From an uncultured Bacteroidales bacterium (GTDB taxonomy: Bacteria > Bacteroidota > Bacteroidia > Bacteroidales > P3): 5,501 nt of DNA. Below, in pieces: positions 1-5,501 of this stretch. The DNA is taken from NCBI GenBank assembly GCA_947176325.1, contig CAMWQD010000090.1, forward strand, positions 1 to 5,501, written 5' to 3'. The notes below the pieces were generated by a model, which searched no databases, was not told where the DNA came from, and saw nothing but the letters and a program-made list of their open reading frames with translations. The position numbers and the translations under genes are program-made. Positions within the stretch are counted from its first letter, which is position 1. Each line of letters begins with the position of its first letter.

Positions 1-13
1 TTTTTTTTATCCC

Positions 14-1429
14 TTATTCGGGGTGCACTAAATGTTTCACGCTCACCTTCACATCAAAACTTTGAGAAATGAGTTTGGCCAAGGTTTCGGCACAGTAAAC
101 CGAGCGGTGCTGCCCGCCCGTACAGCCGAAGGAAACGCTCAGATGTTCGAATCCGCGTGCGATATAATTGAGAATAGCGGGTTTTAGCAGGTGCAGACAG
201 TTCTGTAAGAATTCCCCCACTTCGGCATGATTTTGCAGATAGTGAATTACTTCGGGACTGCGACCCGTAAGCTTCTTATATTCGGGCAATCGGCCGGGAT
301 TGGGCAGAAAACGGCAGTCGAACACAAAGCCACCGCCGTGTTCGGGGTCGAGGGGTGCCGCCGTGTCCCGCACCGAAAAACTATAGATCTCCACATGCAG
401 TTTCTCGGAGGCGGGTTTGGAGAAAGAAGCCCAGGGCGAAGCGGCCAGTTTCTCCAAGATGCGCTCCAATTCGGGAAGGGGAAAGGGAAGGAGTTTTTCG
501 GTGCGCAGGTAATTGAGGTTGCGCACGGCATAGGGAATGCTTTTGAGAAAGAGGTCTTTTCTTTCGTGCAGGCCGCGCAAGCCGTATGTTCCCATGGCCT
601 GCAGGATGCGGAGCAAGACGCAAGCGTAAAATTCCGAAAGGAATTTCGCTTTGTCGAAGTGGGCTATTTCGCGGCCTGCACGTTCCATATATTTTTCCAA
701 CAGAACTTTACGTAGCGATACAGGCAGGTCGGCCTTGGCATCGTAGAGCAGGGAGGCGAGGTCGTAGCCCAAGGGGCCTTTGCGGCCGCCCTGAAAGTCT
801 ATGAACCAAGGCTCATCATTATAAATCATAATGTTGCGCGACTGAAAATCGCGATAGAGAAAGCCGGTCTGTTTGCTTTCGTGCAAAAAGGTGCAGAGTT
901 TGCGGAAGTCGTCTTCCAAGCGGGTTTCCGAAAATTCGATGCCGCTGAGACGGAGGAAAAAGTATTTGAAGTAGTTTAAGTCCCACATCATGGAAACGTG
1001 GTCGAAATTCGCCACGGGGTATACTTTATCGTATTGAATGTCGGCGGTTTGAAAGCGGATGAGTTGGGCGATGACTTTTTCGTAGAGGGGGTAGGCGGGA
1101 TGAGCCTGCGGATTCTCTCCCCAATCCCCGGCGGGAAGCAGGGAAAAGAGCGTGGCATCGCCCAGATCCTGCACGAAATAGACGTTGGGGTCGGGGCTGA
1201 CATGCAGAATGGCGGGAACGGGAAGCTCTTGTCGTTCAAATTGTTTGCTGAAAGATAGATAGGCTTCGTTTTCGGGGGCGTTGTCGTTGTAGACCCCCAG
1301 AAGGGTATTTCCGTTTTCTTCCTCTATGCGGTAGTATTTGCGGTGGGAGCCGGAGGCGGGGAGCAGGGTGAGGGTCTTGGGGCTGTGTCCGCGCCATGCG
1401 GTATATTGCTCGATAACAGAGGTGTTCAT
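14..1429 (-). CDS. APH-like small-molecule kinase fused to a RapZ C-terminal domain
   Basis: This 471-residue protein has two domains. Residues about 5-310 form an aminoglycoside phosphotransferase/choline-kinase-like fold: a nucleotide-loop-like segment (ASGSHRKYYR, 25-34), a catalytic loop YRDFQSRN (192-199; D194 as base, N199 for metal) and IDFQGG (210-215; D211 for metal). The loop resembles that of AmgK (HRDYHSRN as I recall it), the anomeric kinase of N-acetylmuramate/N-acetylglucosamine in cell-wall recycling. Residues about 344-471 match the RapZ C-terminal domain: GGGFVFDCRFLPNPG, then LTGRSPEV and GCTGGQHRS (435-443). In E. coli RapZ this domain binds glucosamine-6-phosphate and the GlmZ RNA. 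Here RapZ's own P-loop domain is absent and replaced by the APH kinase. A cytosolic sugar kinase with an amino-sugar-sensing tail is my inference; the substrate is not shown by the sequence. The start lies 15 nt after the plug gene stop, behind an A-rich stretch with no Shine-Dalgarno. It is the last complete gene of the operon in this window. Domain assignment is firm, function moderate. Confidence 0.94.
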   Translation of the reverse strand: MNTSVIEQYTAWRGHSPKTLTLLPASGSHRKYYRIEEENGNTLLGVYNDNAPENEAYLSFSKQFERQELPVPAILHVSPDPNVYFVQDLGDATLFSLLPAGDWGENPQAHPAYPLYEKVIAQLIRFQTADIQYDKVYPVANFDHVSMMWDLNYFKYFFLRLSGIEFSETRLEDDFRKLCTFLHESKQTGFLYRDFQSRNIMIYNDEPWFIDFQGGRKGPLGYDLASLLYDAKADLPVSLRKVLLEKYMERAGREIAHFDKAKFLSEFYACVLLRILQAMGTYGLRGLHERKDLFLKSIPYAVRNLNYLRTEKLLPFPLPELERILEKLAASPWASFSKPASEKLHVEIYSFSVRDTAAPLDPEHGGGFVFDCRFLPNPGRLPEYKKLTGRSPEVIHYLQNHAEVGEFLQNCLHLLKPAILNYIARGFEHLSVSFGCTGGQHRSVYCAETLAKLISQSFDVKVSVKHLVHPE

Positions 1430-1444
1430 ATCTGTTTATTTTAG

Positions 1445-2695
1445 TTACTGTCTACTATTACCCTTTGTCACGCCGAGCAGACGGTCGTTGCGGCCTCCGG
1501 GTTCGCGGTAAAACACATATATATAATAGTCGTTCTCCGTTTCCTGATGATCGCCCTCCAAATAGGGAATGTGGATGCCGTCGCTCGTTTTCACGGCAAA
1601 CATATAATCGTAGAAACCTTGTTTCAACAACAGACTCAACGTATACATCTTCATGTTGTTGTCGTAGGTCATGCGGTTGCCGTCCGCACACTTCCAGTCG
1701 TTGAACTTGCCGATGACATACACTTCGCGGCCGGGCACGGGATTTTCCTGCAGCACAAAATGCACCATCACGTATTCGGCCTCCACGTCCGAATTCTCCA
1801 TGCCTTCGGCCTTGATGACGAAGTTGCCGTCTATGTCGTCGTCGCTTTGGTAGGGCTTGTATTCACGGCTTTTCTGCAACAGGGTCTGCGCGTTCCATCG
1901 GTCGTTCAGCACACGCGTGAAGTCGATGCCCCGCCCTGCATACATAATGGGGCGTAGGTCGATATTGCGAAATTCGTTCAGTCCGTCGAATACGTCTTCA
2001 TTTTTATTATTATAATAAAAGTCATCGCCCGTTTGATAGGAGAGAGGCAGACGGCGCAACGTGAGGGTGTTTTGATTCTGCATGGCATAGACTTGCAGGC
2101 TTCTTTCGGCCTGTACGATATGCAAATCGTTGCGGACAGGCTTCACCTTCACCTCCACTTCCTGATGCGAGCGAACCAAGTCCACACGGGTAGGAGGCTT
2201 GATTTTCAAGTCTATGGATACGCCCGTTTCACATACCATGAAAGGAATCCGAAGCAGGACACGGTCGGGGTATTCGCTCTCGAAAATCTCGAAACAGTAG
2301 GCTCCCGAAAGCTTCACATTCCTCCCTTTCTGCGGAAAGACAAAACTATAGTGCACATAGTTGCTGCGCGTGTTGAAGGAATATTCCACATCGCTGATAT
2401 CGGTCTTGTTGATGCCCTCCATATACTCGATTTCGCGCAGGGACGAGGGCGTGCCGTCGGTGTTGAGATAAACCACCCGGTAGCGCAGGTTCATGTCGCG
2501 GTCTTGCAAGTCGTCGAAGCTCACGGTGAGCCGGTCGGTGCCGTTCAGGTGAATGAGTGGCAGATTGCAGTCGGGCACGGAAGAAAGCGCCTGCACGGAA
2601 GCGAAGCCTACTCCGGTTTGGGCGGAAAGTGGGCCGAACCCGCACCCGAGCGCGGAAAGGAACAGCAATGCGCGATATGTCAAACTTTTCATCAT
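1445..2695 (-). CDS. Type IX secretion system plug protein (DUF5103 family), exported
   Basis: The 416-residue product starts with a signal peptide (MMKSLTYR, a hydrophobic run 9-20, likely cleavage after LSA25 before Q26), so it is exported to the periplasm. The following domain has the hallmarks of the first T9SS-plug/DUF5103 domain: LIHLNGTDRLTVSFDDL (47-63), YRVVYLNTDGTPSSL (72-86), EYMEGINKTDISDVEYS (90-106) and NYVHYSFVFP (112-121). The C-terminal part (about 308-398) looks like an E-set/CBM48-type beta sandwich: VYVIGKFNDWK (325-335) and LLLKQGFYDYMFAVK (355-369). In Flavobacterium johnsoniae the Plug protein seals the periplasmic side of the SprA translocon when PorV is not bound; the same job here is inferred by homology. 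Either of two adjacent ATGs (2695 or 2692) could be the start; the first is only 3 nt after the preceding stop. A lipoprotein reading (ALGC18) is less likely because the residue three before the Cys is Ala rather than Leu. Length is normal for the family. Confidence 0.9.
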   Translation of the reverse strand: MMKSLTYRALLFLSALGCGFGPLSAQTGVGFASVQALSSVPDCNLPLIHLNGTDRLTVSFDDLQDRDMNLRYRVVYLNTDGTPSSLREIEYMEGINKTDISDVEYSFNTRSNYVHYSFVFPQKGRNVKLSGAYCFEIFESEYPDRVLLRIPFMVCETGVSIDLKIKPPTRVDLVRSHQEVEVKVKPVRNDLHIVQAERSLQVYAMQNQNTLTLRRLPLSYQTGDDFYYNNKNEDVFDGLNEFRNIDLRPIMYAGRGIDFTRVLNDRWNAQTLLQKSREYKPYQSDDDIDGNFVIKAEGMENSDVEAEYVMVHFVLQENPVPGREVYVIGKFNDWKCADGNRMTYDNNMKMYTLSLLLKQGFYDYMFAVKTSDGIHIPYLEGDHQETENDYYIYVFYREPGGRNDRLLGVTKGNSRQ

Positions 2696-2698
2696 ATC

Positions 2699-3934
2699 TT
2701 AATGAAAGAATACGTAGGCCACCAAAATGGCCGAAACCACCCCGATAAGGTCTGCAATCAAGCCCGCCTGCACGGCATAACGGGTCTTGCGGATGCCTAC
2801 CGAGCCGAAATAGAGCGCAATGATATAGAACGTGGTGTCGGCCGAACCTTGGAACAGACAGGAGAGCCGCCCCACGAAACTGTCCGCGCCGTAGGTGCTC
2901 ATCGTCTCCACCATCATGGCCTTGGCGCCGCTTCCGCTCAAAGGTTTCATGAAAGCGGTGGGAAGCGCGCCCACAAAATCGGTGTCGAAACCGAGGGCGT
3001 TGAAACACCATGCCAGGCCGTCAATCAGATAGCCCATGGCTCCCGAGGCGCGGAAAACGGCGATGCCCACCAGCATGGCGATGAGATAGGGAATGATTTT
3101 TATGGTGGTGGAGAAACCCTCCTTCGCCCCGTCGATGAAGGCTTCGTATACGTTGATTCTTTTGTAGAGGCCGCCGCCGATAAAGCCCGTGATGACCAAG
3201 AGCAGGATGCCGTTGCCGATGATGTTGGAAAACCTTGCCAACTGGGCGGGTTCGAGGGAAAGACAATAGAACATCAGGGCCGCGATGACGGCGGTGATGC
3301 CGCCTAACCAGCCCAGCACGGTTTTATTGAAAAGGTTGATTTTTTGCTTGATAGCTACATAGATGATGCCGCCCAAGGTGGAACAGTAGGTGGCGATGAG
3401 CAGGGGCACGAAGATGTCGGTGGGGTTGGCCGCTCCCAAAATGGCGCGTTGGGCCAGAATGGCGATAGGGATGAGCGTGAGACCGGAAGTGTTGATGGCC
3501 AGAAACATGATTTGGGCGTTGCTGGCCGTGTCTTTCTTGGGATTGAGTTCCTGCATGCTCTGCATGGCCTTGAGGCCGAGGGGCGTGGCCGCGTTGTCGA
3601 GCCCCAGCATATTGGCCGAGAAGTTGAGCAGAAGCTGGCCTTGGGCGGGGTGGTCGGCGGGAATTTCGGGGAAAAGCTTGTGAAAGAAGGGGCCTATGAT
3701 TTTGGAGAGGAAACGCACGGCACCGGCTTTTTCGCCCACGTTCATCAAACCCAGCCAAAGGGTCATGATGCCGGCCAGAGGCAGGGCGATGTCCATGACG
3801 GCCATTTTGGCCGAGGAGAAGGTGGCGTCGATAATCGCTTTGAAAACCTCGCTCTCTCCGGTAACGGCATAGGTGAGGACAGCCACCGCAAAGGCGATGA
3901 GGAAAAAGGCAATCCATATATAATTCAACAACAT
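2699..3934 (-). CDS. Fused SpmA-SpmB-type nucleoside-recognition (Gate) domain membrane protein
   Basis: This is an integral membrane protein of 411 residues with many hydrophobic segments (for example about 4-24, 46-64, 143-161, 174-196, 206-225, 240-256, 281-296, 392-410). The N-terminal half (about 1-200) resembles SpmA, including NMLGLDNAATPLGLKAM (108-124). The C-terminal half (about 235-411) resembles SpmB, including PLSGSGAKAMMVE (331-343) and GSADTTFYI (363-371). In Bacillus, SpmA and SpmB are separate proteins affecting spore core dehydration; in non-sporulating bacteria fused homologues are usually annotated as nucleoside-recognition domain proteins, and the substrate is unknown. 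I chose the ATG at 3934 because the family begins with this hydrophobic helix. The frame stays open upstream to 4423, but that part lies inside cutC and reads as non-hydrophobic, Arg-rich sequence. The start overlaps the cutC stop by 10 nt, suggesting translational coupling. Family assignment is strong; transport of a nucleoside or other solute is not demonstrated. Confidence 0.92.
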   Translation of the reverse strand: MLLNYIWIAFFLIAFAVAVLTYAVTGESEVFKAIIDATFSSAKMAVMDIALPLAGIMTLWLGLMNVGEKAGAVRFLSKIIGPFFHKLFPEIPADHPAQGQLLLNFSANMLGLDNAATPLGLKAMQSMQELNPKKDTASNAQIMFLAINTSGLTLIPIAILAQRAILGAANPTDIFVPLLIATYCSTLGGIIYVAIKQKINLFNKTVLGWLGGITAVIAALMFYCLSLEPAQLARFSNIIGNGILLLVITGFIGGGLYKRINVYEAFIDGAKEGFSTTIKIIPYLIAMLVGIAVFRASGAMGYLIDGLAWCFNALGFDTDFVGALPTAFMKPLSGSGAKAMMVETMSTYGADSFVGRLSCLFQGSADTTFYIIALYFGSVGIRKTRYAVQAGLIADLIGVVSAILVAYVFFH

Positions 3935-4707
3935 AGGCTTTCGAGTTTCTGAATGATTTCGCGGATTTGGGTTTCCGAGGCCACCTGCGTGGCGTATTCC
4001 TGCGCGGGGTCGGGATTGTCGGCGTGCCGGTAGGCCGCATAGCCCAAGGATATGGCGGTGTTGCGGAACATCATGCCGCTGGGCTTGGGAATCTGTGCCG
4101 AGAAATGGAATTCGCGCGCGCCGGTTTCGCGGGCAATCTGTTCGATATTGGAGGGCGAGATGCTGCCGGCAGGCATAAGGGTGATGTGCGAGGCTTTTTC
4201 GTAGAGCCGTGCAAGGAGGGGCGCGCCTTCGAGGGCCGTGTTCTGCAAGCCCGACGTGCACAGGCGCGCACACCCGCAGTATTCCAACATGGAGAGCGCT
4301 TCGAAGGGGTCGCGGCACATGTCGAAAGCGCGGTTGAAGGTGAAGGAGAGCGGCATGGCCGCCCGTATGCACTTCTTGAGGAAAGAGGCGTCGACGGAAC
4401 CGTCGGCGTTGAGCATACCGCACACGATGCCGTCGGCACCGAGGAATTTGGCGGCGGCGATGTCCTGCAACATCATTTCCTGCTCCAGTTCGGAATAGAG
4501 GAAGTCGCCGCTACGGGGACGAATCATCACGTGCACCGAAAGCCCCTCCACCGCGGCGGCATGGCGGATGAGCCCGTAGGAGGGGGTGATGCCGCCTTCG
4601 CGAATCGACGAACACACCTCCACGCTGTCGGCTCCTGCGTTCTTGGCCGCCAACACACTTTGCAGGGAGTCGGCGCAAACCTCTATCTTGAATTCCTCTC
4701 GTTTCAT
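3925..4707 (-). CDS. cutC: CutC family protein (putative copper homeostasis)
   Basis: The 260-residue protein is a cytosolic TIM-barrel of the CutC family, full length or slightly long. Diagnostic blocks are FKIEVCADSLQSVLAAKNAG (6-25), SVEVCSSIREGGITPSYGLI (28-47), VHVMIRPRSGDFLYS (58-72), FLGADGIVCGMLNADGSVD (88-106), FTFNRAFD (122-129), LCTSGLQNTALEG (149-161) and GAREFHFSA (196-204). CutC has been linked to copper tolerance in bacteria and humans, but its biochemical activity is unsettled, so the copper role rests on the name of the family. One oddity is Asn125, where CutC proteins I know read TFHRAFD; another is MPAGSIS (178-184) in place of the usual Gly-rich MPGGGI. The ATG at 4707 lies 10 nt after the nitroreductase stop. 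An AAGGAG is present upstream but about 18 nt away, too far for a classical ribosome binding site. The stop TGA is inside the next gene's start region. Confidence 0.96.
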   Translation of the reverse strand: MKREEFKIEVCADSLQSVLAAKNAGADSVEVCSSIREGGITPSYGLIRHAAAVEGLSVHVMIRPRSGDFLYSELEQEMMLQDIAAAKFLGADGIVCGMLNADGSVDASFLKKCIRAAMPLSFTFNRAFDMCRDPFEALSMLEYCGCARLCTSGLQNTALEGAPLLARLYEKASHITLMPAGSISPSNIEQIARETGAREFHFSAQIPKPSGMMFRNTAISLGYAAYRHADNPDPAQEYATQVASETQIREIIQKLESLCC

Positions 4708-4717
4708 CCGTAAACTG

Positions 4718-5290
4718 TTAAATTGCTCCTTGCAGGATTTCTTCCAACGCCCGCTTGGGCACGTGGTGCACCTTGTCGGGCGTGCGCCAATAGCGCACTT
4801 GCTTGTCTTTCATCGTCTCGAGCTTCACTTCCTCCACGCCTTTGCCCACCGCCACCACGTAGCAGGGCTTGAGGTGGGAGGGGAGGTGCAGCACCTCGCG
4901 CAAGGCATCGGCCTGGAAGGCCTTGATGATGCAGCAGGCGTAGCCGGCTTCCACCGCCGAGAGCGTGAGGGCTTGCAGTTGCAGGCCTTCGTCGCAGAGC
5001 GGGTTTTCGGTGAGGGTGGTATCCAGCAGTTGGACGATGTAGGCTGCGGGGCGTTCCCCCTCTTCGGGGCCGTCCCAATCGGGCAGGTAGCCCGCCCATT
5101 TGAGCAGGGGAAAGACTTCGGCGCAACCTTCTTCGCTGTGCACGAGCACATATTTGAGGGGTTGCAGGTTCCGTCCCGACGCGCAATAGCGGGTGTTGTC
5201 CACCCAACGGCGGAGTTCGTCGGCGGGGATGCGCTCCTTTTGGCAGAAGCGGCGGCAGGAACGGTTCTTGAGTAGTAAATCCTTCAGCAT
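4718..5290 (-). CDS. Nitroreductase family protein (FMN-dependent)
   Basis: The 190-residue protein belongs to the small nitroreductase-like flavoproteins, which normally work as FMN-binding cytosolic homodimers reducing substrates with NAD(P)H. Visible family features are NRSCRRF (9-15), whose arginines would contact the FMN phosphate; SGRNLQPLKYVLV (38-50), matching the usual S-x-N-x-QPW-x-F-V-V block; DEGLQLQALTLSAVEAGY (100-117), the central helix; LHLPSHLKPCYVVAVGKGVE (134-153); and the C-terminal VHHVPKRALEEIL (174-186). The true electron acceptor cannot be read from sequence; many such proteins act on quinones or other small molecules rather than nitro compounds. I place the start at 5290 because the family motif follows within ten residues and because the longer in-frame start at 5419 lies upstream of the promoter at 5344-5375. 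It is the first gene of the operon. The residue composition is rather Cys-rich (eight cysteines), with no CxxC metal motif. Confidence 0.9.
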   Translation of the reverse strand: MLKDLLLKNRSCRRFCQKERIPADELRRWVDNTRYCASGRNLQPLKYVLVHSEEGCAEVFPLLKWAGYLPDWDGPEEGERPAAYIVQLLDTTLTENPLCDEGLQLQALTLSAVEAGYACCIIKAFQADALREVLHLPSHLKPCYVVAVGKGVEEVKLETMKDKQVRYWRTPDKVHHVPKRALEEILQGAI

Positions 5291-5298
5291 GTTGTTCT

Positions 5299-5339
5299 TG
5301 CGGGCTTTTCCTACACGGCACCGCGTGATGCAACCCGCA
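5299..5339 (-). promoter_or_regulatory. Possible 5' leader hairpin of the operon mRNA
   Basis: On the minus strand TGCGGG (5339-5334) can pair with CCCGCA (5304-5299), a perfect 6-bp GC-rich stem closing 29 nt. Inside, CACG/CGTG can form a second, 4-bp stem with a 6-nt loop. The outer stem would sit almost at the predicted 5' end of the transcript and end 8 nt before the ATG, so it could protect the message or hinder ribosome access. It is not followed by a U-run, so it is not a terminator. No riboswitch class is recognised. Only pairing supports this; conservation is untested. Confidence 0.3.
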
Positions 5340-5343
5340 GAAA

Positions 5344-5375
5344 CAAAAATAAGTTTTTTGACGATACGAGGCAAA
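5344..5375 (-). promoter_or_regulatory. Bacteroidota-type promoter of the five-gene operon
   Basis: Read on the minus strand, TTTG (5375-5372) is followed after exactly 20 nt by TATTTTTG (5351-5344). This fits the sigma-ABfr consensus of TTTG at -33 and TAnnTTTG at -7. Transcription would begin roughly at 5336-5340, giving a leader of about 46-50 nt before the nitroreductase ATG. No other gap in the operon is longer than 15 nt, so this is the main candidate to drive all five genes. The -7 box alone would be expected by chance a few times in a window this size; the pairing at the right spacing and the location are what support it. Confidence 0.72.
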
Positions 5376-5398
5376 AAAAGTAGGGACAGATAATTATG

Positions 5399-5442
5399 AT
5401 TTGAGCCGTTCAACAACATTTATTTGAGCTGCAGAACAACAT
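5399..5442. repeat. Two imperfect direct repeats, 23-bp period, candidate operator pair
   Basis: On the plus strand 5399-5419 and 5422-5442 both read ATTTGAGC-N5-AACAACAT. The outer 8 bases on each side are identical and the middle five differ at four positions (17 of 21 identical). The first copy also contains an interrupted palindrome TTGA-N5-TCAA (5401-5413); the second contains CTGCAG (5429-5434). Both copies sit upstream of the operon promoter, with centres about 70 and 93 nt before the predicted transcription start, and between it and the possible divergent gene. A period of 23 bp is about two helical turns, as expected for two protein dimers on one face of the DNA. Regulatory function is inferred. 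Confidence 0.45.
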
Positions 5443-5461
5443 ATTCCATGAACGGGATGTG

Positions 5462-5469
5462 TAATTTTG
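5462..5469 (+). promoter_or_regulatory. Possible -7 element of a divergent promoter
   Basis: TAATTTTG fits TAnnTTTG and is followed by C, as is common in Bacteroidota. It lies 4 nt before the ATG at 5474, which would give an almost leaderless message. No TTTG is found 19-21 nt upstream, and a lone -7 match is expected by chance a few times in the window, so support is weak. Confidence 0.3.
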
Positions 5470-5473
5470 CCTC

Positions 5474-5501
5474 ATGACATACTTATTGTTGATATTTATC
5501 T
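5474..5501 (+). CDS. Possible 5' end of a divergent gene (partial)
   Basis: An ATG at 5474 opens a plus-strand frame reading MTYLLLIFI before the window ends. The run of hydrophobic residues right after the start would suit a signal peptide or first membrane helix. It is preceded by a TAATTTTG box and lies on the far side of the repeat pair from the operon promoter, which would suit a divergent arrangement. Nine codons cannot identify a family and the frame may be chance. Confidence 0.3.

Larger units (their letters stand above)
5291..5501. other. Regulatory intergenic region upstream of the operon
   Basis: This is the only non-coding stretch over 20 nt in the window. It is visibly more AT-rich than the genes and contains the operon promoter, a possible leader hairpin, the repeat pair and the possible divergent start. 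No tRNA, small RNA gene or intrinsic terminator is visible in it. Confidence 0.7.

Noticed and set aside
1..23. T-run at 1-8 next to CCC/GGG pairing as a terminator
   Set aside because: For leftward transcription the run is A, not U, and the 3-bp pairing is too weak; for rightward transcription the T-run precedes the pairing. The A-rich stretch may instead precede another gene beyond the edge.
1597..1604. Minus-strand TATGTTTG, a match to the TAnnTTTG -7 box, inside the plug gene
   Set aside because: No TTTG occurs 19-21 nt upstream, it is within coding sequence, and a few such matches are expected by chance in a window of this length.
2002..2020. Perfect 8-bp AT inverted repeat (TTTTATTA, 3-nt loop, TAATAAAA) including a minus-strand TATAAT
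   Set aside because: It lies inside the plug gene and is explained by consecutive Phe, Tyr, Asn and Lys codons (FYYNNKN); it has no GC stem for termination, and TATAAT is not the promoter type of this phylum.
2033..3307. A 424-codon open frame on the plus strand across the plug and SpmAB-like genes
   Set aside because: It is antisense to two genes with clear family motifs, has no recognisable domain, is rich in His, Gly, Val and Arg as expected of a shadow frame in GC-rich DNA, and crosses a gene boundary.
3935..4423. N-terminal extension of the SpmAB-like frame to an upstream ATG
   Set aside because: It lies within cutC in another frame and encodes Arg/Pro-rich non-hydrophobic sequence; the family starts at the membrane helix beginning MLLNYIW.
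3967..4713. A 248-codon plus-strand frame opposite cutC
   Set aside because: It is antisense to an unmistakable CutC, with low-complexity Gly/Arg/His-rich translation and no family resemblance.
4704..5333. A 209-codon minus-strand frame overlapping the nitroreductase
   Set aside because: It is an out-of-frame Arg/Pro/His-rich translation of the same DNA; the nitroreductase frame carries the conserved motifs.
5291..5419. N-terminal extension of the nitroreductase to the ATG at 5419
   Set aside because: The extension would cover the promoter, the leader and one of the direct repeats, and adds 43 residues not found in this family.

Overview
The window is most likely from a member of the phylum Bacteroidota, probably the order Bacteroidales. 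Three things point there. It carries a type IX secretion system (T9SS) plug protein (DUF5103 family), a system confined to that phylum. Its best promoter has the Bacteroidota layout (TTTG at -33, TAnnTTTG at -7) rather than TTGACA/TATAAT. Its start codons lack well-placed Shine-Dalgarno sequences. The coding DNA looks moderately GC-rich, which produces many long meaningless open frames on the opposite strand. The genus cannot be fixed from this sequence.

All five well-supported genes lie on the minus strand and are packed head to tail, so they read as one operon running from right to left. In transcription order they are: a small nitroreductase-family flavoprotein (4718-5290); CutC (3925-4707); a fused SpmA-SpmB-type nucleoside-recognition membrane protein (2699-3934); an exported T9SS plug / DUF5103 protein (1445-2695); and an aminoglycoside-phosphotransferase-like kinase fused to a RapZ C-terminal domain (14-1429). 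The gaps are 10, -10 (overlap), 3 and 15 nt. There is no visible terminator between genes or after the last one, so the operon may continue past the left edge.

The only sizeable non-coding stretch is 5291-5501. It holds a good sigma-ABfr-type promoter for the operon (5344-5375), a possible hairpin at the extreme 5' end of the mRNA (5299-5339), two imperfect direct repeats with a 23-bp period upstream of the promoter (5399-5442) that look like a regulator-binding pair, and a possible start of a divergent plus-strand gene at 5474.

Functionally the operon is mixed: a flavin reductase, a putative metal-homeostasis protein, a gated membrane protein, a secretion-channel partner, and a probable amino-sugar kinase with a built-in sensor-like domain. 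I see no defence system, mobile element, CRISPR array, RNA gene or clearly unprecedented system. The items most worth a second look are the kinase-RapZ fusion and the tandem repeats at the promoter.
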